DNA of 64,000 nucleotides from the NCBI GenBank assembly GCA_029945425.1, contig JAQSDV010000001.1:248001-312000 (forward strand), given 5' to 3'. This DNA is from a bacterium. GTDB lineage: Bacteria; Pseudomonadota; Alphaproteobacteria; Micavibrionales; UBA2020. Below the pieces are notes generated by a model. That model saw only the letters and a program-made list of their open reading frames with translations, was not told where the DNA came from and searched no databases. Positions 28,216 through 35,691 of the stretch are shown piece after piece; position 1 is the first letter of the stretch; each line of letters begins with the position of its first letter. Both the position numbers and the translations under genes were made by a program.

Positions 28216-28541
28216 TTTTCGTGCCACTCACGCGCCACTGCCTCGAATGTATTTTTCGCGTTTAATAACGAATGGCGCTTACGTTCTTTTTTAGCAAATG
28301 AAGGATCAATCCCCTCTGCCAGCAGCTTCCTTGCTTGGGTCGCCTTCTCTCTCGCTTCAACCAACGCTAGATCTGGATACACTCCAATAGATAATTTTTT
28401 CTCTTTTCCATGAATGCGGTATTTCAGTCTCCAATACTTTGACCCACTAGCCATCACAAGGAGGTATAGGCCATGTCCGTCTGACAGTTTGTAGGATTTG
28501 TCATGCGGTTTTGCGCTTCGTATCTTCGCATCAGTCAACAT
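28017..28541 (-). pseudogene. N-terminal fragment of a DUF4102 tyrosine integrase
   Basis: The ATG at 28541 follows AAAGGA. The sequence begins as a P4-type integrase (MLTDAKIRSAKPHDKSYKL, LSIGVYPDLALVEAREKA) and continues into the core-binding domain (VAREWHENQL, FIGERPI). After that, near 28130, it runs into antisense of the GAP1 gene and stops at 28017. The catalytic domain with the Arg-His-Arg-Tyr residues is gone, so it cannot recombine DNA. It faces the right-hand repeat, as expected for an island integrase. Confidence 0.8.
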
Positions 28542-28665
28542 CTTCAGTCCTTTCCAATGGGTTTTAGTCAACGCTCCGCCAGTGATGTTTTTGAGTTTTT
28601 TAAAAGCACTGCCTTTGCATTAGTTGAGAAATGGGGGCCTTAATTATTTCGCTTTTTCAAATAGG

Positions 28666-28684
28666 CCCCAAATAGGCCCCCAGA
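28666..28684. repeat. Right 19-bp direct repeat (candidate attR)
   Basis: This is identical to 24842-24860. The motif AAATAGGCCCC occurs twice in tandem here (28659-28669 and 28670-28680). It lies about 125 bp upstream of the integrase fragment and 121 bp from the tRNA-Gly 3' end. Confidence 0.6.
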
Positions 28685-28804
28685 TTTCGCGGTTGTGGGC
28701 ATATATCTACAATTATACACGTACATCAATGGACAGTAAACCATTGAATTACCATGATTTAATGAACGTTGACGAATGTGGATGAATGTTGACGGATGGT
28801 ACGA

Positions 28805-28878
28805 TGGAGCGGGTGACGGGAATCGAACCCGCACAGCTAGCTTGGAAGGCTAGAACTCTACCGTTGAGCTACACCCGC
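28805..28878 (-). tRNA. tRNA-Gly (TCC anticodon)
   Basis: The reverse complement gives a 74-nt tRNA. GCGGGTG pairs with CACCCGC, the anticodon loop is CTTCCAA (anticodon TCC), the T-loop is TTCGATT, and the CCA is encoded. It reads towards the AT-rich island. tRNA genes are frequent integration targets, but its 3' end is not duplicated at the far side of the island. Confidence 0.96.
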
Positions 28879-28970
28879 GCTTGATGGTTTTGAACATACC
28901 TGCGGCGGGGGAATATGTCCAGTCTTGGGTTCGCGGGCAATGAAATCAGGCATTTATTGCGGCGTCGGGG

Positions 28971-31313
28971 TCATTTTTTACCTGTCTTGGGCTTGGGCGG
29001 CACCGGCGGGCCGGGCACGGGGGCAGCGGGTACCGGCACCGACGGGCTGACAGGCGGCGGCGGTGCAACCGCGGGGGCCTGCGCCTGTGCGAAGGGAAGC
29101 GCGGGCGCCAGCGGGTGGCGCGGCGCGGGTGCAGGCGGCGGGAGGTTTTGCTGCATGGCTTGCGCGAGGCTGAGCGGTGGCGGTGCGCCCGCCACTGGCG
29201 CCACAACGACTGGCGTACCTGCGGGTGGCACAGCGGGCACCGCCGGCGTCAGGCTTTGCATCGGCGTCGCCATGGGCGTGACGGTGAAGGTGGAGAAAGC
29301 CTGCGCGGGCAATACCGGAATGACGGGTTGCGGCGATACGGGTGCTGCAACAGGTGGCGGCGCAGGTGGCGGCGCCGAGGCAGTATTTGGTTGGGGCAGC
29401 GAAGCTGCCATCGCCATGCGCATCAATTCTTCTTCAATCAACGGATCGATTGGCGACAACAGCGGTTTTGCGGGCGGAAGTGTGGTCGCGGCGACAACAG
29501 GCGGTGCGGCGGCGGCGGGTGGATGCGCCTGTTGCCAGGCGGCTTTCGTCACGCCGAAAGTTTGACCCGCCGTATCGATCGGGCGCGCGGCGGGTTCGAT
29601 TTTCATGATCGTCGCCTTCAAATCGCCTTCGTCGCGCGCGACATGGCTGAAGGCTTCCTTGAAGATCATGGTGTTGAAACCAAGATCGTTGAAGGCATGC
29701 TGGTTGATGGCCGACATCGCTTCGGCGGCAAGCGCGGGGTCCTGCACCTGCGGGGCCAGCCAGACGTTCTGGTTGCCGTGTTCGAAATCGCGGCGGAGAT
29801 GCGCGATGCCGACGGGCGCCTCTGGCTCGGCGTTTTTCGAAATTTTCCACAGCCATTCGTCTTTCGGCTCGGGCTTGGAAATCACCTTGCGGAATACCTC
29901 GCGCGCGACGCTCGCCCCGACTTTCGACGCTTCGCCGGGGGGCGCGATAGATTTCATCTGCAGCGGCTGGTTGCCGCCATTGACCCATGCCGACAGCGGC
30001 TTGGTCAGGTATTTCACGATTTCCCATGCGGGCAGGTACGCGGTCATCAGGTCGAGATCCTGCAGCTCCAGCGGGTCGAGGCGCAGGTGTTCGGTGATGA
30101 GGCTTTTCGCGCGCACGACCTCGATCTTGTACCAGTTGCGCTTGCCCACCTTCAGGATATCGCCGGATTTCATGAGCAGTTTTTCATCGGCGGCCAATAA
30201 TTTGTCGCCGTTGATTTCCACCCCGCCCTGCGTGATCAGGCGGCGCGTATCGGATTTGCTTTTGCCGGGACGCGCAAGCGCCACCAGTTCGACAGCGACG
30301 ATTTCAGGGTCCATAAGGGCCAGCGTCGGGATATCATCCGGCATCTGCCCGCGCGAAATGGTGTTTTCAAACCATTCGCTTTCCCACTGCGCGACCTGTG
30401 CGCCGTGGTAACGGGCGACGATGGCGGCCGCGAGTTTCAGTTTCGCGTCGCGCGGCTTGTTCGCGATCATCTTTTTCAGCTCGGCGATTTCGGTCATGGG
30501 CAAATCGGTGTAGACGCGAAAATAATCGCCGATCAATTCATCGGGGATGCTCATCGCGCGGCCGAATTTATCGCGGGGGCTGTGCGCGAGGCCGATATAG
30601 TTGCCAAGGCTTTTCGATTGCTTCGCCTTGCCGTCGATGCCCGGGGTGATCTGCGTCGTCACGATCGTCTGGGGTTTCTGCCCCATGCGTTCCTGGAAAA
30701 AACGCCCCATCATTTCATTGAACAGCTGGTCGGATCCGATAATCGTCATATCCGCCTGCACCGCGACGGAATCGTAGCCCTGCAGCACGGGATAGATCAT
30801 TTCATGCATATGGATGTCGCGCCCCTGCTCGATCCGCTGCTGGAACATGTCGCGCGAAATCAGGCGGGCGTGGGTGACCATCGACAGCAGATTCAATAAA
30901 TCCTGCGACGACAGCTTATCCAGCCATTCGGAATTGCGGCGGATTTCCAGCAGGTTCGGGTCGTCGAACCGCAAGACCATGCGCGCCTGATCGATAAACA
31001 GGCGCGCGTTGTTTTCAATCTCCTCGCGCGGGATGACGGGGCGCGTGTCGGATTTGCCGGACGGGTCGCCGATGCGCGTGGTGTAATCGCCGATCAGGAA
31101 CACGACCTTGTGGCCTTTGTCCTGCAAATGGCGCATCAGCCACAGGTTGACGGCATGGCCGATATGCAGCGTGGGCGCGGTGACGTCGACGCCGTATTTG
31201 ATGCGCAGTTTTTTGCCGTCGCGCAGTTTCGCGCGCAGTTCGTCCTTGGAAAAGAACTGGTCGGAGGTGCGTTCGAAAAACGCAAGAATATCGTTGATGG
31301 CTTTGACGCTCAT
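28971..31313 (-). CDS. Tyrosyl-tRNA-synthetase-like protein with GNAT-like domain and Pro/Ala-rich tail
   Basis: The 780-residue protein starts with a class-I synthetase core of TyrZ type: HIGH at 50-53, YPVLQGYDS (~174), GSDQLFN (~193) and a KMSKS loop reading KQSKS (231-235). An S4 RNA-binding domain follows (~345-400). Bacterial TyrRS normally ends here. This protein continues with a region resembling a RimJ/RimL-type GNAT acetyltransferase (~405-600; LITEHLRLDPLELQDL, VGIAHLRRD, NVWLAPQVQD), whose CoA-binding Gly loop looks degenerate. A ~180-residue Pro/Ala-rich tail completes it. A paralogue lies at 33224-35131. Confidence 0.75.
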   Translation of the reverse strand: MSVKAINDILAFFERTSDQFFSKDELRAKLRDGKKLRIKYGVDVTAPTLHIGHAVNLWLMRHLQDKGHKVVFLIGDYTTRIGDPSGKSDTRPVIPREEIENNARLFIDQARMVLRFDDPNLLEIRRNSEWLDKLSSQDLLNLLSMVTHARLISRDMFQQRIEQGRDIHMHEMIYPVLQGYDSVAVQADMTIIGSDQLFNEMMGRFFQERMGQKPQTIVTTQITPGIDGKAKQSKSLGNYIGLAHSPRDKFGRAMSIPDELIGDYFRVYTDLPMTEIAELKKMIANKPRDAKLKLAAAIVARYHGAQVAQWESEWFENTISRGQMPDDIPTLALMDPEIVAVELVALARPGKSKSDTRRLITQGGVEINGDKLLAADEKLLMKSGDILKVGKRNWYKIEVVRAKSLITEHLRLDPLELQDLDLMTAYLPAWEIVKYLTKPLSAWVNGGNQPLQMKSIAPPGEASKVGASVAREVFRKVISKPEPKDEWLWKISKNAEPEAPVGIAHLRRDFEHGNQNVWLAPQVQDPALAAEAMSAINQHAFNDLGFNTMIFKEAFSHVARDEGDLKATIMKIEPAARPIDTAGQTFGVTKAAWQQAHPPAAAAPPVVAATTLPPAKPLLSPIDPLIEEELMRMAMAASLPQPNTASAPPPAPPPVAAPVSPQPVIPVLPAQAFSTFTVTPMATPMQSLTPAVPAVPPAGTPVVVAPVAGAPPPLSLAQAMQQNLPPPAPAPRHPLAPALPFAQAQAPAVAPPPPVSPSVPVPAAPVPGPPVPPKPKTGKK

Positions 31314-31484
31314 GGCGGATCCCATGTCATGAATTCTATTCTAATGCTGGATTGCGCCCGTGTGGGCAAAAATACGCTTAACCCCGGTAGGGGTAATAGT
31401 TCGAATATGAATATGTGCGAACGGCGTTTTTCATGGGTTTACTATAACACATTTGTTGCAAAGCACAAATGTTTTCATAAAAGA

Positions 31485-31515
31485 AAAGGCCGGAGGGATG
31501 CTCCGGCCTTTTTCC
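31485..31515 (-). terminator. Strong bidirectional hairpin terminator
   Basis: AAAGGCCGGAG (31485-31495) pairs perfectly with CTCCGGCCTTT (31501-31511) around a GGATG loop, with T-runs on both sides. It lies just past the stop of the minus-strand DOPA-dioxygenase-family gene and separates that operon from the synthetase-like gene. Confidence 0.85.
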
Positions 31516-31530
31516 GTGCGTGTGTAATCG

Positions 31531-31953
31531 TTAAATCTTCGGCGCTTTGGGAGCCTTGGGTTTCAGGCTGTCGAAGAATTTTTCGTTAAACGCGACCGGT
31601 TTGCCCAGCCACATCGCCGCGTCCTTGTGATCCACAATCTCGTCCCCCGTGCGCGGGTGGATGAGGATGGAAAGGCCTTTCGCGTTCAGCTGCAGCCAGC
31701 CGACAACCTCGCCGAAGGATTCCGGCGTGATGGTGACGCCGAAATTCGCCTGCGTATGCGGGCCGACAAGGCCGACGCGGTGGCTGTCCAGCACTGCCTG
31801 CGGGAAACGCTCTTCCAGCTTTTGCGTCACGGCCAGCGCATCTTTTTCGCCCTGCGTGCCCGGCTGGAAATAGATGTGGAGGTGATAGGCCGTCGCCACG
31901 GGGCCAACGGGTTCGTTACGGTTGGCATTGAAGTTGAAATAATTTCCGCACAT
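31531..31953 (-). CDS. DOPA 4,5-dioxygenase-family protein
   Basis: The ATG at 31953 follows AGGAAA and gives 140 residues. The protein matches the small DOPA 4,5-dioxygenase family: TAYHLHIYFQPGTQGEKDA (His-containing strand), SHRVGLVGPHTQANFGV, and LSILIHPRTGDEIVDHKD. Fungal members cleave the ring of L-DOPA extradiolly; bacterial members are largely uncharacterised. It is the second gene after a 90-residue unknown and is divergent from a LysR regulator. The neighbouring synthetase-like proteins also suggest a tyrosine or DOPA connection, which is inference. Confidence 0.85.
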   Translation of the reverse strand: MCGNYFNFNANRNEPVGPVATAYHLHIYFQPGTQGEKDALAVTQKLEERFPQAVLDSHRVGLVGPHTQANFGVTITPESFGEVVGWLQLNAKGLSILIHPRTGDEIVDHKDAAMWLGKPVAFNEKFFDSLKPKAPKAPKI

Positions 31954-32011
31954 GTTCAGGTTTCCTTTTTCTAAATGTTGAGAAGTGTGTGTTTTGGTTT
32001 GGGTGGTATTG

Positions 32012-32284
32012 TCAGCCGCGAAAGAAGCGGTTGCCGATGCGCCATTTGCCATCGCCGGCGCTTTCCAGTTCGGCGTTGATGCGGGTGATTTTGCTGTCAT
32101 CCGCCGAACGCGCCGTGCCGGGCGGCACAAGGCGGAGATAGCTGTAATACATCGCCGCCTCCTGCCGCATTTCCGCCAGCACCTTGTCCTGCGGATCGGC
32201 GGGGTTGACGGTCTGCCCGGCAAAGCGGTTGAACACTTTGCTGATATGGCCGTCCATTTCGTTGCGCCAGTTGTTTTCCATCAT
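32012..32284 (-). CDS. Small hypothetical protein upstream of the DOPA-dioxygenase-family gene
   Basis: The 90-residue product starts at 32284 after AAAGGAG (a second ATG follows at once). It is soluble, with a helical middle (DKVLAEMRQEAAMYYSYLRL) and a compact end (GDGKWRIGNRFFRG). I do not recognise the family. It lies 58 bp upstream of the dioxygenase-family gene and is divergent from LysR, so it is probably under LysR control. Confidence 0.6.
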   Translation of the reverse strand: MMENNWRNEMDGHISKVFNRFAGQTVNPADPQDKVLAEMRQEAAMYYSYLRLVPPGTARSADDSKITRINAELESAGDGKWRIGNRFFRG

Positions 32285-32339
32285 CTTGGCTCCTTTTGTT
32301 GTGGTCGCAACACAAAGCTAGCGATGGGCGTGGCATAGG

Positions 32340-32362
32340 TATAATATTAAGGTTCAATTAAT
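32340..32362. promoter_or_regulatory. lysR -10 box and LysR-type operator palindrome
   Basis: TATAAT at 32340-32345 is a perfect -10 box for the plus-strand lysR gene. Immediately downstream ATTAA-N7-TTAAT (32346-32362) is a perfect inverted repeat containing the T-N11-A pattern bound by LysR-type regulators. It sits between lysR and the divergent dioxygenase operon, suiting autorepression and divergent control. Confidence 0.5.
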
Positions 32363-32378
32363 GTGATAGGTGATTCCT

Positions 32379-33227
32379 ATGATGCCCTCCCCCGCCGACC
32401 TTTCCTATTTTGCCGAAGTCGCCACGACCCTGAACGTGTCACGCGCAGCCGAACGCCTTGGCATCAGCCAGCCGTCGCTGTCGCTCGCCATGCAGCGGCT
32501 GGAGGATAGCGTGGGCGTCGGCCTGCTCGTGCGCAGCAAGCGCGGCGTGACGCTGACGCCCGCTGGAAAACAATTGCTCGCCCATGCAAAACAGTTGATG
32601 CAGGCATGGGACGATGTGAAGGCAGGCGCGCTGGCGTCGCAGAACGACATTCAGGGCAGCTATTCGATCGGCTGCCATCCGTCGATGGGCATGAACCTTT
32701 TGGCGCATATCATTCCGACATTGATGAAACAGCACCCGAAGCTCGACTTCCGCCTGCGCCACGATATATCGCGCAAAGTGGCGGAGGATGTGGTGAGCAT
32801 GAAAACCGATATCGGCATCGTGGTGAACCCCGTGCAGCACCCCGACCTCGTCATCCATCATCTGGCGAGCGACGAAGTGACGCTGTGGACAAAGGAAAAG
32901 GCGCGCGACCTGCCAGATGTTTTAATCTGCGACCCGGAGCTGTTGCAGACGCAAGGCATCATGAAGAAGCTGAAAAAAGCCGGCATCAGCTTTTCCCGCA
33001 CCCTCACCTGCTCCAGCCTTGAAGTGATCGGCGACCTGACCGCGCATGGCGGCGGCACCGGCATCATTCCCGCCCGCGTGGCCGCGCGCGCGAAACAAAA
33101 ATTACAGCGCGTGGATAAAGCACCGGTATTCCATGACGAACATTGCCTGATTTACCGCGTGGAAAACAAAAACATCAAGACGATGCAGGCGATCAACGGC
33201 GCGATACGCGCGTTTTTTGCGGCTTAA
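32379..33227 (+). CDS. LysR-family transcriptional regulator
   Basis: The ATG at 32379 (AGGTGA upstream) gives 282 residues. An N-terminal winged HTH (FAEVATTLNVSRAAERLGIS, QPSLSLAMQRLE) is followed by a periplasmic-binding-protein-like effector domain. It is divergent from the unknown/DOPA-dioxygenase-family pair and presumably controls them and itself. The 3' end overlaps the convergent synthetase-like gene by four bases. The effector is unknown. Confidence 0.93.
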   Translation: MMPSPADLSYFAEVATTLNVSRAAERLGISQPSLSLAMQRLEDSVGVGLLVRSKRGVTLTPAGKQLLAHAKQLMQAWDDVKAGALASQNDIQGSYSIGCHPSMGMNLLAHIIPTLMKQHPKLDFRLRHDISRKVAEDVVSMKTDIGIVVNPVQHPDLVIHHLASDEVTLWTKEKARDLPDVLICDPELLQTQGIMKKLKKAGISFSRTLTCSSLEVIGDLTAHGGGTGIIPARVAARAKQKLQRVDKAPVFHDEHCLIYRVENKNIKTMQAINGAIRAFFAA

Positions 33228-35131
33228 TCCGTCGTGCCCTTCGGCTTCGGCCCCGTCATTTCAATCTCGAACGGGTTTTTCACACGCGCCCTCGGCGCAG
33301 GTTTCGGGGGTTCCTGATTCATTTCCTGCGCCTGCTGCGCGGGGCTTTTCGGGGCGTTCTGGAACAGCCAGGGCGACATCGTGCGCCGCCACGCCTGCAG
33401 CATGTCCCAGCCGTCATTCGTGAAACCGATGGTGCCGAAGGCGTCTTCGCGGTTCAGCTGGCTTGACTCCATCGTAATCATCGACCGTTGCAGCACGTCG
33501 AGGTCCTTGGGCGCGGTTGCGAAGGCGAAGGCGTCCTTGAATGCCAGCGTGTTGAGGCCAAGCGCGGCGAAAGCGTGTTCGTTGACCGCCATCAGGGCTT
33601 CGCTCAGGACATATTCGCGGCTCATGCCTTCGGGCGTCAGCCAGACGTTTTTCTCTGCGCGCAAACCCTCGCGGCGCAGATGCGCGACGCCGAGGATTTT
33701 TTCAGGCTCTTTCTTGTCGGCGATTTTCCACAGCCATTCATGGCGCGGCTCCGGCGTCAGGATGACTTTCCTGAAAGCCTCGCGCGCCAGACTCACGCTC
33801 GGCTTTTTCGTTTCGACTTCCTTGTCGAGATGCTTGACCATTTCCCAGTTGGGAACGTATTTCACCATGAAATCGATATCTTCCGGCATCATGGGATCAA
33901 GGCTGAGCGCCTTGGTCACCAGCGAATTCAGTTTTACGATTTCGATGCGGAACCAGTTGCGCTTGCCGACCTTTAAAATTTCATGCGGCGATACGACCAG
34001 CTTCTGCTCGGGGTCTTTCAGCTTTTTGCCGTTCAGCTCCACGCCGCCTTGGCTCATCAGGCGTTTCGTGTCGGATTTGCTCTTGCCGGGGCGCGCCATC
34101 TGCACAAGGTCAAGGGCCTCGATTTTCGGGCTGACGAGACCGAGGGTCGGCAGGTTTTCCGGCACCTGCCCGCGCGAGATCGTGTTTTCGAACCAGTCGC
34201 GCTCGCCCTCCGCTATTTCGGCACCGTGATAACGCTCGACAATCGCGGTCGCCAGCGCCAATTTCGCATCGCGCGGCTTTTTGCCGATCATCGCCTTGAA
34301 GCCGGAAATTTCCGAATAGGGCACATCGGTATAGACGCGGAAATATTCCTCGATCAAATGGTCAGGAATGCTCATGATGCGGCCGAATTTATCGCGGGGG
34401 CTGTGCAGCAAGCCGATATAGTTGCCCATGCTTTTCGACTGCTTGCCGCGCCCGTCGGTGCCGGCGGTTATTTTGGTGGTGATCAGCGTTTGCGGTTTTT
34501 TGCTGTGCTTTTCCTGCAGCAGCCTGCCGATCGATTCATTGAAAAACTGGTCGGAGCCGACGATGGCCAAGTCCGATTCCACGACCAGCGAGTCATAGCC
34601 CTGCAAAATGGGATAGAGCATTTCCTGAACGTAAATTTCGCGCCCCTGCGCCAATCGCATCTGGAACATGTCGCGCGCCATCAGCCGCGCATGGGTCACG
34701 AGCGACGACAGCTCCATGAACTCCCGCAGGTGCATCTTGTTATACCATTCGGAATTCCTTCGCACCTCGATCAGTTTCGGGTCATCGAAGCGCAAGACCA
34801 TGCGCGCCTGTTCGATAAAGGTTGCGATATTGCGCTCCACCTCCTCGCCCGCGATGTCGCAGCAGGCCTCCAGCCGCCCGTCGGGGTCGCCGATGCGCGT
34901 GGTGAAATCGCCGATCACGAATACGACCTTGTGCCCGCGGTCCTGCAGATACCGCATCAGCCACAGGTTAACGGCATGGCCGATATGCAAAGTGGGCGTC
35001 CGCACATCGACGCCGTATTTGATGCGCAAGGGTTTGCCGGATTTCAGCCGCGCCTTGAATTCCTCGCGCGACAGGAACTGGTCCGACGTGCGGTCGAAAT
35101 ACGCCATAACTTCGTTGATTTTGACAGCCAT
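33224..35131 (-). CDS. Tyrosyl-tRNA-synthetase-like protein with GNAT-like domain, second copy
   Basis: The ATG at 35131 follows AAAGGGG and gives 635 residues. The layout matches the protein at 28971-31313: HIGH at 49-52, GSDQFFN (~192), KQSKS at 230-234, an S4 domain (~345-400), then the same extra region (~403-575; LGVAHLRRE, NVWLTPEG, HAFAALGLNT). The tail is short and Pro-rich instead of 180 residues. Its ATP-site neighbourhood reads GDPDGRLEACC where copy 1 has the usual GDPSGK, so this copy has diverged more. Whether it charges tRNA-Tyr is not certain. Confidence 0.75.
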   Translation of the reverse strand: MAVKINEVMAYFDRTSDQFLSREEFKARLKSGKPLRIKYGVDVRTPTLHIGHAVNLWLMRYLQDRGHKVVFVIGDFTTRIGDPDGRLEACCDIAGEEVERNIATFIEQARMVLRFDDPKLIEVRRNSEWYNKMHLREFMELSSLVTHARLMARDMFQMRLAQGREIYVQEMLYPILQGYDSLVVESDLAIVGSDQFFNESIGRLLQEKHSKKPQTLITTKITAGTDGRGKQSKSMGNYIGLLHSPRDKFGRIMSIPDHLIEEYFRVYTDVPYSEISGFKAMIGKKPRDAKLALATAIVERYHGAEIAEGERDWFENTISRGQVPENLPTLGLVSPKIEALDLVQMARPGKSKSDTKRLMSQGGVELNGKKLKDPEQKLVVSPHEILKVGKRNWFRIEIVKLNSLVTKALSLDPMMPEDIDFMVKYVPNWEMVKHLDKEVETKKPSVSLAREAFRKVILTPEPRHEWLWKIADKKEPEKILGVAHLRREGLRAEKNVWLTPEGMSREYVLSEALMAVNEHAFAALGLNTLAFKDAFAFATAPKDLDVLQRSMITMESSQLNREDAFGTIGFTNDGWDMLQAWRRTMSPWLFQNAPKSPAQQAQEMNQEPPKPAPRARVKNPFEIEMTGPKPKGTTD

Positions 35132-35208
35132 TCGGGGTTCCCCTTTCCACTCCAAATCTAGCAGAAAAGCTGGTAGGCTGTATGCGGTAAAATTTTTCCG
35201 GAATGCCC

Positions 35209-35691
35209 ATGTTTAAAATCAAACCCACATCGCTTTTCCGCAAGGACGGCCTATATTTCAGCCCCGTGCATACCAAGGGCCGCGGATTATTCTGCATGAA
35301 TGATATCAAGGCAGGCGAATTGATCGAGGTCGCGCCTGTTTTCTTATTTAACGAGGAAGACAGCAAGCATCTCGAGAAAACCATCATCAGCGATTATTAT
35401 TTCAGCGCGGCGGACGTACCCGAGGCGATCCTGCGCCGCTCGGGGATCAAGGACGCCAGCCTCGCATCCTGCGTGGCGATGGGCGCGGCATCGTATTGCA
35501 ACCATATGGTCACCCCCAACGCCGTGGCCGAAAAATTCGCCGAGCATCACACGCTGTATTACAAGCTGATCGCCAAGAAAGATATCCCGAAGGATACAGA
35601 AATCTGCATCAATTACGGTATCGCCTGGATCAGCATGCGCAAGCTGCGTGCTTACGCGGACAGCAAAAAGGCGCCCGAAGATAATGATTAA
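35209..35691 (+). CDS. SET-domain protein
   Basis: I start at ATG 35209 because the GGA upstream is well spaced for it and too close to the ATG at 35203. The 160 residues show the SET fold: TKGRGLFCMNDIKAGELIE, the knot-like SYCNHMVTPNA, and DTEICINYG near the end. SET proteins are SAM-dependent lysine methyltransferases; bacterial examples modify histone-like or ribosomal proteins, and the target here is unknown. It overlaps the following exporter gene by 8 bp. Confidence 0.75.
   Translation: MFKIKPTSLFRKDGLYFSPVHTKGRGLFCMNDIKAGELIEVAPVFLFNEEDSKHLEKTIISDYYFSAADVPEAILRRSGIKDASLASCVAMGAASYCNHMVTPNAVAEKFAEHHTLYYKLIAKKDIPKDTEICINYGIAWISMRKLRAYADSKKAPEDND

Larger units (their letters stand above)
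24842..28684. mobile_element. AT-rich decayed genomic island with integrase remnant
   Basis: A 3.8-kb stretch is markedly AT-richer than the flanks, is bounded by 19-bp perfect direct repeats, and carries the N-terminal half of a DUF4102-type tyrosine integrase next to the right repeat. It holds an XRE regulator, a lipoprotein, and truncated metallo-beta-lactamase-fold, double-GTPase and GAP1-type genes. tRNA-Gly lies 121 bp beyond the right end. The cargo looks like remains of a defence or conflict module. The 24861-25119 stretch inside it shows no gene. Confidence 0.7.

Noticed and set aside
28805..28878. tRNA-Gly 3' end as the island attachment core
   Set aside because: No copy of the tRNA 3' end occurs near 24.7-25.0 kb; the 19-bp repeats lie outside the tRNA.
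28915..29565. Plus-strand open frame encoding a Gly/Ala-rich 'protein'
   Set aside because: It is antisense to the Pro/Ala-rich tail of the synthetase-like protein; GC-rich Pro codons read backwards give Gly. It has no ribosome-binding site.
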